The position numbers were made by a program, and so were the translations under genes. From a virus, in the IMG/VR virus record IMGVR_UViG_3300039307_000398, positions 1 through 38,264 of that record: DNA of 38,264 nt; one strand, 5' to 3'. The notes beneath the pieces are model-generated. The model worked only from the letters and a program-made list of their open reading frames with translations, did not search any database and was not told the origin of the DNA. Of the stretch, positions 1 through 7,546 are shown in pieces. How positions within the stretch are numbered: the stretch's first letter is position 1; each line of letters begins with the position of its first letter.

Positions 1-1248
1 TTATTTGACCACTGGAGAATAAGATTCGGAGTTCACACCCGGGAATCTGGCGGCCTCTTCACGCCGCTTTGCATCCTTCGCCGCCAGTTTCGTTACGTGC
101 GCTTCAACCTTCTCGACGGCGTCGATCAGGTCTTCGTCGGATGTGATATTGTATCGATCAAAAACCGAACGCGACCGATGCCCGGTGATCAGCATTGCTA
201 CCTTCTCGCTGACGCCGGCACGCACCAGATTCCGCGCTGCAGTCCGCCTGAAATCGTGAAAGATTTTGTCGGGAACTTTCGCGTCCTCGCAGGCGCGCTT
301 CCATGTTTTTCTGAACTCTCCGATCTTGTACCACGCGCCTGGAATGCCACGACCGTGCTTCCGGTAAAAGACGTACGGTACAAGGAATGTTTCTCCGCTC
401 GGCATCTGGAGCTTGCGCTGCTGCCACCGCCGTTTGATGATTTCCCACAGTTCACCCTGCAACGGAATCTTCCTTGGCTTGCCGTTCTTTGAAAAGAGTC
501 CCGGCAGTTTCAATAACCTCGCATCGTAGTCGATCATCGTCCACTGAAGATTGCTGACCTCGCCTTTGCGCCAGCCGCATAAGTAGTCGAAGTGCGTGTA
601 GTCTCTGAGATCCTCAGGTAAGAACTGGAGCACATCGAGGAACTCGCCGTACTCGAAGAAACCCTGCCGTGCGTTTTCCACCTTCAGCTTGGTGATCTTC
701 GGCACCTCTCCGATCTTTCTGAGACCATGCGTCAGTGCCTGGCCGAGAAGCTGCGTGTAGTGGTTGATCGTGGCGGGCGCGAGTCTCTTGCACATCTCAT
801 TGCACTGATGAAGCGGCCTCTCCCCTTCAGGGATGTGATTGAGCCGGTTGCACGTATTCTTCAGCCGCTCAATCCACTTGTCGATTTCCCGTTCTGTGAG
901 GCTCTTTGCCTGGAGCTTTCCTATGCTGGCACGGATTATCTTGAAACGAGACTCTACCTGCGGTCTGAACTTTTCCCGGATTCGGTAGTTTGCCTCCAGG
1001 TCGTCGAGCAACTCGTTAACCGTAACCTTCTCGGCAGAAGGCCCGACGAACTTCCTGGCGCCGATCTCGTCGGCGTGCACCTGCTTGAGCCGGTCGCGCA
1101 GATACTTCTTCGCCTTGTTCTCCTCCATCTCATGCGTCGACTCGCGCTGCTGTTCGCCGTGCAGCATATAGGCACACCACCAAAACCGCGTTCCAGGCCG
1201 CTGGTATACGATGCCGTCGCCTCGCTCACCGACTTTGATTACCTTCAC
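1..1248 (-). CDS. int: Phage tyrosine recombinase (integrase)
   Basis: Site-specific recombinase that would integrate and excise the element. About 415 aa, a normal length. An N-terminal DNA-binding region (about 1-170) precedes the catalytic domain. The catalytic set is visible: R227 in GWRKGEV, a lysine in the SKNGKPRK turn, H331-x-x-R334 in HDFRR, H357 in TGHRS and the nucleophile Y366 in FDRYN. A GTG start at 1248 is preferred because GGAGGG lies 8 nt upstream; the longer reading frame to 1299 would overlap the xis-like gene. It is the last gene of the leftward early operon, 2 nt after the xis-like stop. The stop codon is at the first base of the window, so the attachment site, usually next to int, should lie just outside. 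Function is firm; the specific att site is unknown. Confidence 0.95.
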   Translation of the reverse strand: MKVIKVGERGDGIVYQRPGTRFWWCAYMLHGEQQRESTHEMEENKAKKYLRDRLKQVHADEIGARKFVGPSAEKVTVNELLDDLEANYRIREKFRPQVESRFKIIRASIGKLQAKSLTEREIDKWIERLKNTCNRLNHIPEGERPLHQCNEMCKRLAPATINHYTQLLGQALTHGLRKIGEVPKITKLKVENARQGFFEYGEFLDVLQFLPEDLRDYTHFDYLCGWRKGEVSNLQWTMIDYDARLLKLPGLFSKNGKPRKIPLQGELWEIIKRRWQQRKLQMPSGETFLVPYVFYRKHGRGIPGAWYKIGEFRKTWKRACEDAKVPDKIFHDFRRTAARNLVRAGVSEKVAMLITGHRSRSVFDRYNITSDEDLIDAVEKVEAHVTKLAAKDAKRREEAARFPGVNSESYSPVVK

Positions 1249-1250
1249 GG

Positions 1251-1562
1251 TTACTGCCCTCCGGCAATTTGCGTTTTGATGTACTTCTCGATCCCGCATC
1301 GCGAGTAGCGGAGCTTGCGTCCCAGCCTGACGATGAAAGGAAGTGATCGAGTTCTGCTGTAGATCCAGTCCTTCTTCACGCCAAGCATCCGCGACGCCTC
1401 CTCAAGGTCCAACAACTTGTCTTCGGGTTCCGCTTTCTGCTCAGAGCTGAGGAGTCTGGCAGCCAGCGTTGACTGCGCGGCTGCCATCTGAGCCATGAGT
1501 GCCGGAACCGTTTCCAGTGGAAGTTTGAGCAATCGTTCGAGATCCAATGCATTTACTACCAT
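1251..1562 (-). CDS. Excisionase-like helix-turn-helix protein
   Basis: Small 103 aa protein. Its C-terminal half (about 50-100) has the MerR/HTH_17 excisionase pattern: LLDLEEASRMLGV, a helix with KKDWIYSRT, then a basic wing (VRLGRKLRYSR) and a terminal helix. Such proteins bend DNA at att sites and favour excision, or act as small regulators. The N-terminal half is a short leucine-rich helical region. The start at 1562 is chosen because GGGAG precedes it by 4 nt; an upstream in-frame codon at 1598 would overlap the previous gene. It lies immediately upstream of the integrase, the usual place for xis. An alternative is a DNA-binding regulator of the early operon. Confidence 0.75.
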   Translation of the reverse strand: MVVNALDLERLLKLPLETVPALMAQMAAAQSTLAARLLSSEQKAEPEDKLLDLEEASRMLGVKKDWIYSRTRSLPFIVRLGRKLRYSRCGIEKYIKTQIAGGQ

Positions 1563-1576
1563 GCGTCTCCCTTCGG

Positions 1577-2086
1577 TTAGATTTGGTATTCCATCCATGT
1601 ACGTGGTTTTGCGCTGTACGGCAGATACAGCGGGTGAGACGGCTCGCCGCCTTTCGCCAGCCTCAAAACGTGCAGTGGCTTGCCAACGCCCCGAAGCATT
1701 GTGGCCACAAAACTTGACCTGCCGGTCTGTGAGCCATGATTGCCCCAGGCACAGATGATCAGATCCGCATCAAGCGCAGACCTGACCAGGAACTCATCAT
1801 TTCGCGGTCCAACAGGATCATCGACAGTCCTGAGGGCGCGCGGATCAGTTGATCTCAGCGCAAAGAGATTTGTGACGATCAGGCGATCAAAGCCCCACAC
1901 GGCCGTACGCCTCTGGCAGCGCTCAACGGTCGGATCGTTTGCAAATTCATCCGCGGTGCTTGGATTCAGCATCACGAAATTCACGGTCCGACCCGTCTCG
2001 CCCCACTGCCGCGTGAGCGTATATCGGTAGATCCTGTCCTTGCTGAAATCTGCTGTTGACCTGCAAAACAGCGTAAAGGGCTTCAT
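1577..2086 (-). CDS. DUF1643 family protein
   Basis: 169 aa protein with the DUF1643 signature: VMLNPSTADEFANDPT near the N-terminus, then GFDRLIVTNLFALRSTDP and a late ICAWGNHG segment. The family is common in phages and mobile elements; its biochemical role is not established to my knowledge. The ATG at 2086 overlaps the upstream stop (ATGA, 2083-2086), indicating translational coupling; the longer reading frame to 2368 is rejected because it would run across the 79-codon gene. It ends 15 nt before the excisionase-like start. Family assignment is confident, function is not. Confidence 0.8.
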   Translation of the reverse strand: MKPFTLFCRSTADFSKDRIYRYTLTRQWGETGRTVNFVMLNPSTADEFANDPTVERCQRRTAVWGFDRLIVTNLFALRSTDPRALRTVDDPVGPRNDEFLVRSALDADLIICAWGNHGSQTGRSSFVATMLRGVGKPLHVLRLAKGGEPSHPLYLPYSAKPRTWMEYQI

Positions 2087-2322
2087 CTGCCACTCTTCCT
2101 TGGGAACCGAATTACTTCTGCGGGGGTCGAAATCTTGCGTCGGTGCTGATCCATCATTTCGCACGTGAGTTCGAAAATGTACTCGGCGAGCGAGGATGCG
2201 CCGAGCAAGTTCGCACTGCCTCCGCCGTTCATTGCAAGCACGACCGCGTTTCGGGCTTCCGCAAAGTACTTGTCCCAACGCTCCGGGTTTTCCGCTATAT
2301 ACCGCTTCAACTCTTCGTCCAT
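2083..2322 (-). CDS. Small early phage protein, unknown
   Basis: 79 aa, acidic N-terminal helix (MDEELKRYIAENPERW), a glycine-rich turn (MNGGGSANLLG) and a basic tail ending RFPRKSGR. I do not recognise the family. It sits 8 nt after the Gp3-like gene and overlaps the DUF1643 gene by 4 nt, with AAGGA upstream, so it is very probably translated as part of the early operon. Confidence 0.6.
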   Translation of the reverse strand: MDEELKRYIAENPERWDKYFAEARNAVVLAMNGGGSANLLGASSLAEYIFELTCEMMDQHRRKISTPAEVIRFPRKSGR

Positions 2323-2330
2323 GTGCGTCC

Positions 2331-3524
2331 TTATTGGTCAAACCCTGGACGGGGTGCCGGGCCTGCATGCACCACTGAGTCCGCTTTCGGAGCTTCGCCG
2401 TTGCGCCGTGGCATCATCAGTGGAGCATCCTGCGGCACATCGTGTGATTCAAAGTCTTCGTCGTCGATCACCACTAAATCTGACCTACCACTAAACTCAG
2501 CGTCCATTGCAGCCGCGATCACGGGTGGCAGCTCGATGTCGTCCGCATGTGGATCGATCACTTCAATTGGTGGCGGCAGTTCCCTTGGCGCGGGTCTGAC
2601 CGGCAGCTCGCCGCGGAAGTTCCGAACATGCTCCAACAGGTTCTTGCGGAGTGAGGCAGCATCCTTATCCGGGAATTCAAGGTGAACGCCGTACTGGGTG
2701 GCCGGCTTGCCGTTGTGCGACGTCCGGTACGGCCTGACGATCATCTTGAGCGGGATTCCGGCGATGTGGCCGTCAGTCAGCCCCCGGAACATTTCGAGGT
2801 TCGAGTGAAGCTGGGAAACCGACCTGAAGCCCGTCGTATCGAAATACGCGCTGCCGCCGAAGCTCACCCTGGAAAGCAGTTGGAACAACAGGCGGCCATG
2901 CGGCTTGCACGGCGGCGCCTCGTCACCGTTAGTCTGTGCATATGGACAACCCATCACACGGCACCGATTGATGATCGGGAAGTGCCGCTCGCCAGCCTTC
3001 TTCGCATCTTCCGCCAGCCGCTTCTCTTCGTCCGTCCGGGCCATCGAGAGAACCCGCATGCCGTTCATGCCGTCGCCATAGCACTTGCGTTCGCCTGCCG
3101 TCCACATTTCATAGGCGTATTCAAACGGCTCTTCCCGGAAGAAGACGATGTCGATTTCCGTCGGCGTTGGCCCGTGCGCTTCGATCGCGTCGAAGTCGGG
3201 CTCGAACATCCCTTGCGGGCTGACCTTGGTAAAAATGAAGTATGGAAGCTTTTGCGGATACCGGCGCTCGGGCGCCTTGTCCTTGGCAGTCTTGTAGAAC
3301 GCCCTGGCTTCTTCCTTGGTGGCAAAGCGTGCGATCTTGTCCTTCTCGTGCTGGACGCACCAGTTGCCCTTGGCGTCGATCCAGACAAGAACGCTTCTAC
3401 CTTTCGGGACTCCAATGCCGACTTTGATGACTCGTGGCTCACGGATGATGGGCGTACCGTCAAGCTCGTGGGTCAGCCCATACATCCGGTTTCTGGCGGG
3501 TCTTGCTGAGAGATTGGTTGCCAT
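2331..3524 (-). CDS. phiC31 Gp3-like (recombination directionality factor-like) protein
   Basis: 397 aa. The central part shows the Gp3-like pattern: a PTEIDIVFF strand, EMWTAGERKCYGDG, a cysteine cluster (NRCRVMGCPY ... PPCKPHGRLLFQL), YFDTTGFRSVSQL, and GIPLKMIVRPYRTSHNGK followed by a GVHLEF strand. In phiC31, Gp3 switches the serine integrase toward excision. Homologues are widespread in phages with other integrases, and for most the role is unproven. The C-terminal 100 residues are proline-rich and acidic, probably disordered. The ATG at 3524 has AGGAG 5 nt upstream. Here it stands in an early operon with a tyrosine integrase and a nuclease, so a role in DNA recombination or replication is plausible. 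The family call is from recalled motifs, not a search. Confidence 0.55.
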   Translation of the reverse strand: MATNLSARPARNRMYGLTHELDGTPIIREPRVIKVGIGVPKGRSVLVWIDAKGNWCVQHEKDKIARFATKEEARAFYKTAKDKAPERRYPQKLPYFIFTKVSPQGMFEPDFDAIEAHGPTPTEIDIVFFREEPFEYAYEMWTAGERKCYGDGMNGMRVLSMARTDEEKRLAEDAKKAGERHFPIINRCRVMGCPYAQTNGDEAPPCKPHGRLLFQLLSRVSFGGSAYFDTTGFRSVSQLHSNLEMFRGLTDGHIAGIPLKMIVRPYRTSHNGKPATQYGVHLEFPDKDAASLRKNLLEHVRNFRGELPVRPAPRELPPPIEVIDPHADDIELPPVIAAAMDAEFSGRSDLVVIDDEDFESHDVPQDAPLMMPRRNGEAPKADSVVHAGPAPRPGFDQ

Positions 3525-3558
3525 CGTTCTCCTCGCTGATCAATGGTTGTGAGCGGGA

Positions 3559-4296
3559 TTACTGAGCCTTTTTGAACCCGATACTGGTTTCCCTGACGGC
3601 CTTCACTCCGGGTACGTTGAATGCAGACTTCGATTGCGTGGCCAGCTTGTTCAGGAGCGTCATATTCGCCTGAACCAGTTCTGCCATGACTTGACCGTCC
3701 GCCACAGCTCGGCAAAGAGCGCGAAGGTCAGTCACCTCCGCCTTCCAGCGGCCGGATGACGTGACGCCCTCGACCTTCGGTGCTGCCGGAAGCACAGGCG
3801 CCGGCACGTTCAGTTCCATGTTGAGCGTCGCCTCGACCTCTTCCACTGACGCGCCAGCCTGTTCCGCCTGAATGGCCAACACGAGCTTGGCTTCCTCAGT
3901 TGCTTTTCTCGCAGCTTCCTCGGCTTGGCGCTGACGTTCGGCTGCAATCCGATCCTGCTCGTCTTTCCAGGTGCGAGCCGCCTTGCGCAGGTAGTCGAGA
4001 CCGCGCTGCACCGGCTCCAGGAAACTCTTTTCCATGTCGCATAGTTTCTTGTGCAGCGCGTAAGCATCCGTTTTCAGCGGACCGAACGTCTTTTTGATCC
4101 GGTCCTCGATCGTTACCCCCGCCTGCCCGAGTTCGACCGCCCTCTGATAACTCTCGTGATCTACAATCACGAGGGTGGTCGCGCGGCCCGACCAATCCGC
4201 CGCTTCCCTTTTCACCAACTCTTTCACGTCTTCCCGCTTGACTGAGTCCTGCGCCCCCTCTGCGCCGGGCGCAGGGAACTGAACAATGTTGCTCAT
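3559..4296 (-). CDS. Coiled-coil early phage protein, unknown function
   Basis: 245 aa. After a short disordered N-terminus (MSNIVQFPAPG) comes a helical protein with a long charged coiled coil around residues 95-155, rich in Arg, Glu, Gln and Ala. The C-terminus is a compact domain with GRWKAEVTDLRALCRAVADG. Layout and position next to a PD-(D/E)XK nuclease resemble accessory proteins of phage recombination modules (DUF1351-type), but I cannot name the family. The ATG at 4296 overlaps the nuclease stop (ATGA), so translation is coupled. A longer reading frame to 4605 exists but would lie inside the nuclease gene and is rejected. Confidence 0.6.
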   Translation of the reverse strand: MSNIVQFPAPGAEGAQDSVKREDVKELVKREAADWSGRATTLVIVDHESYQRAVELGQAGVTIEDRIKKTFGPLKTDAYALHKKLCDMEKSFLEPVQRGLDYLRKAARTWKDEQDRIAAERQRQAEEAARKATEEAKLVLAIQAEQAGASVEEVEATLNMELNVPAPVLPAAPKVEGVTSSGRWKAEVTDLRALCRAVADGQVMAELVQANMTLLNKLATQSKSAFNVPGVKAVRETSIGFKKAQ

Positions 4297-4886
4297 GCTG
4301 CCCTCCCGTGTTTGGCCTTCCATCGCAACACGTTCATTAAGCTCACGAACGTGCTCCAGTCTTCCGCCGCCTCCTTTGGCGGCAACTCCCGGAGGTCGTA
4401 CTTGCCGTCTTTCTTCAACCGCAGGACTGCCCGGCGATAGCACTCCGGCTGATCCAACAGGTGCGCGTACGCCGCAAGCTGTATGCCCCAACACGCTTCC
4501 GGCACTCCGCTTTTCAGATCGAGCACTACCGGGACCAGGTCGCCGTCTAGATGCATCAATCCCCATCGGTCTATCGTCCCCGCATACCGGAACGCCCGAT
4601 GCCACCGCCTGTCCTCGACGCCTTCCCAGGCAAACTCGGCTTCCGCCTTGAAGCGCCTGTAGGCTTCCACGTAAGGCATGATGCGCGGATCAACGCTCGA
4701 TTCATCCAGGCACCCCTGGTCGTCGTACTCGCAGGCCATGTGAACGGCCTGCCCTCGCAAGCGGTGAAACTCGGTGAAGTACGACGTGTCCACGAGCCCG
4801 GACCGCTCGATCACCTGAGTCACCGAGATCAGCACTTCCCCGGTCGGCAGCGAGTACTCGTGTTTTTCTGGGTTGAAGTTGAGCAC
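4293..4886 (-). CDS. PD-(D/E)XK nuclease (phage exonuclease / RecB-Cas4 type)
   Basis: 197 aa. Core motifs of the RecB/Cas4-like PD-(D/E)XK fold are visible: G45-x-x-VH49, YAGTIDRWG with D106, VVLDLKSG with D123-x-K125, and the following helix WGIQLAAYAHL with Q136 and Y140. Such phage proteins process DNA ends for recombination or replication. The third acidic position is Asp instead of Glu, which is allowed in this fold. The GTG start at 4886 is chosen because GGGAGG lies 6 nt upstream and the early promoter is just behind it. The reading frame open to 5048 would begin upstream of that promoter. It is the first gene of the leftward early operon. Confidence 0.8.
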   Translation of the reverse strand: MLNFNPEKHEYSLPTGEVLISVTQVIERSGLVDTSYFTEFHRLRGQAVHMACEYDDQGCLDESSVDPRIMPYVEAYRRFKAEAEFAWEGVEDRRWHRAFRYAGTIDRWGLMHLDGDLVPVVLDLKSGVPEACWGIQLAAYAHLLDQPECYRRAVLRLKKDGKYDLRELPPKEAAEDWSTFVSLMNVLRWKAKHGRAA

Positions 4887-4911
4887 CGTGGACCTCCCAA
4901 TACGGGCACAT

Positions 4912-4939
4912 TCTATATTAAATAGCAATGCATTGTCAA
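4912..4939 (-). promoter_or_regulatory. Early leftward promoter with palindrome in the spacer
   Basis: On the minus strand a perfect -35 TTGACA (4934-4939) is followed after 16 nt by TATAGA (4912-4917). Transcription would start about 15-20 nt upstream of the nuclease Shine-Dalgarno. The 10-bp palindrome CAATGCATTG (4926-4935) overlaps the -35 end and the spacer, a typical place for a repressor operator. It probably drives the whole early/integration operon and is probably controlled by the divergent HTH repressor. Confidence 0.7.
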
Positions 4940-5028
4940 TCGATAATCCACACAACTCCGATAAAAAGACGCACACGGCGCGTCCTCGAACGCCATGCCA
5001 GTCATTTGTTGATCGCGCACATAATAAG

Positions 5029-5038
5029 TATTTAAATA
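5029..5038. promoter_or_regulatory. AT-rich palindrome in the immunity intergenic region
   Basis: TATTTAAATA is a perfect 10-bp palindrome inside an AT-rich stretch (5021-5048) that may also hold the -10 of the repressor promoter; a poor -35 (TTGTTG, 5007-5012) lies 16 nt upstream. Which element is used cannot be decided from sequence alone. Confidence 0.3.
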
Positions 5039-5098
5039 TTAATGTCAAGGGATAAATGAAAAAACTGTAAGAATTCTAAAGAAATCTTCCCATCCGTC

Positions 5099-5116
5099 CA
5101 ATCTTGGATTAGATTG
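5099..5116. promoter_or_regulatory. Candidate repressor operator (inverted repeat)
   Basis: CAATCT, a 6-nt spacer, AGATTG: perfect 6-bp arms ending 6 nt before the repressor ATG. The half-site begins CAAT like the palindrome in the early promoter, so both could be read by the same HTH protein. Autoregulation of the repressor is an inference. Confidence 0.4.
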
Positions 5117-5122
5117 CAGCAT

Positions 5123-5620
5123 ATGAAGACCTTAGCTGAATTCCTAGACGAGAAAATTCTGGCAGACGGGTGGGGCTCCCAGGTAGCCTTGTCGGAAAAA
5201 CTGCGCCTTTCATCGTCGGCAATCAGCGGCTGGAAGCGCGGCAAGAAGCCCGGCTTTGGAGATTGCCTTCGCATTGCACGGGCTTTTGAAAACGACCCCC
5301 TGATTCAGGGTGACCCGCTGGTGGTATTCGCAATGACCGACCAGCCGGAAGCTGCAGACCTTTACCGCAGTTTCTTTCCGCCATCCGGGCACACGAAGAC
5401 CGTTCGGAATACAGAATGCGTGTGCACGAAGAACAGCAAGCGCCACGTTCTGCATGCCAAGTTGGAAGCGATTCTGGACGGCCGGCTTGGCTATGCCATC
5501 GCAGCCAATGTAGAGGCCCTCTACAAATTACATTCCATGCCGCCGGCCAGTGAAGAGCCTATAGGCCACGGACCCTATTTTCCGGGAACCCGGGTGCTAA
5601 GACGGAAAAGGCGGTCTTAA
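5123..5620 (+). CDS. HTH (XRE-like) phage repressor
   Basis: 165 aa, the only plus-strand gene of the phage control region and divergent from the early operon, as a CI-type immunity repressor would be. The N-terminal HTH is about residues 18-55: SQVALSEKLRLSSSAISGWK followed by RGKKPGFGDCLRIARAF. The C-terminal part has no recognisable peptidase (LexA/CI) motif, so control may not be by self-cleavage. ATG 5123 is preferred; an in-frame TTG at 5114 is possible. No good Shine-Dalgarno is visible before either, so leader-poor translation, as for lambda cI from PRM, is possible. Confidence 0.75.
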   Translation: MKTLAEFLDEKILADGWGSQVALSEKLRLSSSAISGWKRGKKPGFGDCLRIARAFENDPLIQGDPLVVFAMTDQPEAADLYRSFFPPSGHTKTVRNTECVCTKNSKRHVLHAKLEAILDGRLGYAIAANVEALYKLHSMPPASEEPIGHGPYFPGTRVLRRKRRS

Positions 5621-6031
5621 CCCCTATGTGGCATCCATTGTGCTCGGGTTCTCCGTTCTGCGGGGCCCCCGCTTACCGGGTCGCTTCTCCTCTTGAAGAC
5701 GTATGATGGCGCCACACCAACAGCAGACATAAAGGCGTGGCGCCAGTTTATGAGGACAGTGCTTTGTGCATCCATTAACCGGAGGAAGACGATCCATTCT
5801 ATGAAATTCCTTTCAATTCCCTGCTCGTTCATAATTACAGACCTCTCATACATGTAACAAGAACGCCAAACAGAGGGAATCGCCTACTGGAAATTTCACA
5901 AACAACAATGCTAGTCGTTGCAAGACTGAGCGAGATGATCCAGGAACAGCTCTATTTATTTGGCCTGCCAGCAGTTATGCTTGTGGCACACCCAGCGTGA
6001 ATTCGGAAATGTGGGCCGCCTCTAGAATTTC
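5621..6031. other. Non-coding stretch after the repressor
   Basis: About 410 bp without a convincing gene. The only structured element is the TGGCGCCA repeat pair at 5707-5745. A minus-strand frame at 5617-5853 has no Shine-Dalgarno or recognisable domain. The change in base composition suggests this marks the junction between phage control genes and inserted cargo. Confidence 0.4.
5707..5745. repeat. Inverted repeat with 9-bp arms (TGGCGCCAC ... GTGGCGCCA)
   Basis: Perfect 9-bp arms at 5707-5715 and 5737-5745 separated by 21 bp. Each arm contains the palindrome TGGCGCCA, so it is also a direct repeat with a period of about 30 bp. That fits a binding site for a dimeric regulator on one face of the helix, or a cargo boundary element. 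Confidence 0.4.
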
Positions 6032-6060
6032 TGGATAATTATGCGATGCAATCGTATAAT
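6032..6060 (+). promoter_or_regulatory. Promoter for a leaderless mRNA
   Basis: TATAAT at 6055-6060 with TGGATA (6032-6037) 17 nt upstream. The expected start point, 7 nt after the -10, is exactly the A of ATG at 6067, and there is no Shine-Dalgarno before this ATG. This suggests a leaderless transcript for the AAA_14 gene. Confidence 0.55.
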
Positions 6061-6066
6061 GTGCTC

Positions 6067-7227
6067 ATGTGGATTCTCAGATACGTAGAAGCACATTTGC
6101 GCCGCTCAGCGCGTACACGCCCGGTCCTGGTCCTCACCGGCGCGCGCCAGACCGGAAAGACCTCGACGCTGAGGCGGCTTTTTCCGGATTACAGCTTCAT
6201 TTCTCTCGATCTGCCGACCGAAGCCGAACAAGCCGAAAAGGAGCCTGAGGCTTTCCTGCAGCGGCACCCCACGCCCGCAATCATAGACGAAGTGCAGTAC
6301 GCGCCCGCTCTATTCCGTCACCTTAAGGTGGCGGTGGAGGGCAAGCGGAACCGCCACGGACAGTACCTTCTTACGGGATCCCAAAAGTTCACGCTTATGA
6401 AAGGCGTGTCGGAATCGCTCGCCGGGCGCGCGGACGTTGTCGAACTGGAGACATTGTCTTTGGCTGAAATCCTGGCGGCTGCGCCAGGGACGAGACTTGA
6501 AACCGCCATTGTACGCGGCGGATTCCCGGAATTGCATGCCAACCCAGAAATCGATGCGGCAGCCTTTTACAATTCCTATCTGGCAACCTATCTGGAGCGC
6601 GACGTGCGCTCACTCGCGAACGTAGGCAGTCTGCGCGATTTCGAACGCTTTTTGCGCGCCTGTGCCTTGCGCTCAGCCAACTTGCTTAACAAAGCCGACT
6701 TGGCGCGTGACCTTGGCATTGCTCCCTCCACCGCCAACCAGTGGCTGTCGATGCTGGAGGCGTCCGGACAGGTAGTGTTGCTGGAGCCGTGGTTCTCGAA
6801 CCGCACCAAATCGCTTGTGAAGAGCCCCAAACTCTACCTGGCGGACACTGGCCTTCTCTGTGCTTTGCTGAACATCCGCTCCGAAAGAGCCCTGGCCGAT
6901 TCGCCATGGGCCGGCGCGGTATGGGAAACGTTTGTCTTTGCCCAGTTACGGCATCGCGAACGCCGCGCCGGGCGTGCCGGCAGCCTGTTCTTCTGGCGCG
7001 ATCGTACGCGTGAGGTCGACTTTGTTGTTGACGCCGCCGGCCATCTGGAACTGTTTGAAGCAAAATGGACCGAACTGCCCGCACAATCCGACACCGTCAA
7101 CCTTTCCTTCGTGCGTGATATCGTGGGCAAGTCGCGTGTGTCAACGAGTGCCATAATCTGCCGTGCGCCGAACAGTTATCCTATATCCAACGGCTTCCGG
7201 GCAGTGCCCGTTGCGGAGCTCACATAG
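6067..7227 (+). CDS. AAA_14 / DUF4143 ATPase
   Basis: 386 aa. Walker A is GARQTGKTS (25-33) and Walker B is AIIDEVQYAP (about 79-88), followed by a sensor LLTGSQKF. The middle has SLAGRADVVELETLSLAEI and a winged-helix segment. The C-terminal DUF4143 domain has SLVKSPKLYLADTGLLCALL and a nuclease-like stretch EVDFVVDAAGHLELFEAKW. This family is abundant in bacteria; its function is poorly defined, and members are common in genomic islands. The D...E-x-K arrangement at the C-terminus (VDFVVD, FEAKW) resembles a PD-(D/E)XK fold. ATG 6067 is preferred over 6046 because of the -10 position. It is a single plus-strand gene in the cargo block, not obviously linked to phage growth. Confidence 0.9.
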   Translation: MWILRYVEAHLRRSARTRPVLVLTGARQTGKTSTLRRLFPDYSFISLDLPTEAEQAEKEPEAFLQRHPTPAIIDEVQYAPALFRHLKVAVEGKRNRHGQYLLTGSQKFTLMKGVSESLAGRADVVELETLSLAEILAAAPGTRLETAIVRGGFPELHANPEIDAAAFYNSYLATYLERDVRSLANVGSLRDFERFLRACALRSANLLNKADLARDLGIAPSTANQWLSMLEASGQVVLLEPWFSNRTKSLVKSPKLYLADTGLLCALLNIRSERALADSPWAGAVWETFVFAQLRHRERRAGRAGSLFFWRDRTREVDFVVDAAGHLELFEAKWTELPAQSDTVNLSFVRDIVGKSRVSTSAIICRAPNSYPISNGFRAVPVAELT

Positions 7228-7546
7228 CACATCCCAAACCCGCGTCCGATAGCGCGAGAACCGCAGCACAGCACACTGATGGTCGTTTCTGGGCAGTGAC
7301 CCACTTTCCCGGTATGCCGACCACACATCAAAGTGACCGAGAGTATTGGTGGCAGGGCTCACCTAAAACGGCGATTCAGAATGAGCACACTCTGTGTCAC
7401 ACCCAGAGGCTTCCTCGGACGGGATCGGAGGGTGAGGTTTTCAGGCTCCCGCTTGCGAGTTTCGCGGCAAGTGAAGCCAGCAGAGAGGGAGGGATGACGC
7501 CTAGCGCGCAAGCGACCGACGCTTTCGCGGCTATCACTTGTCGCGT
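7228..7546. other. Intergenic stretch between two converging genes
   Basis: About 320 bp between the AAA_14 gene and the stop of the minus-strand nuclease gene. No convincing ORF. The part at 7295-7345 has a GTGACCCACTTT / AAAGTGACC arrangement that might be an insertion-sequence remnant, but no transposase fragment can be read. Confidence 0.3.

Noticed and set aside
2682-3509. Long plus-strand ORF (275 codons)
   Set aside because: Antisense shadow of the Gp3-like gene; no domain, no Shine-Dalgarno, arises from GC-rich codon use.
5617-5853. 78-codon minus-strand ORF
   Set aside because: No ribosome binding site, no domain, and unlike neighbouring codon use.
7290-7345. Insertion-sequence end (GTGACCCACTTT-like motif)
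   Set aside because: Only one loosely matching end is seen, with no transposase fragment or target duplication.
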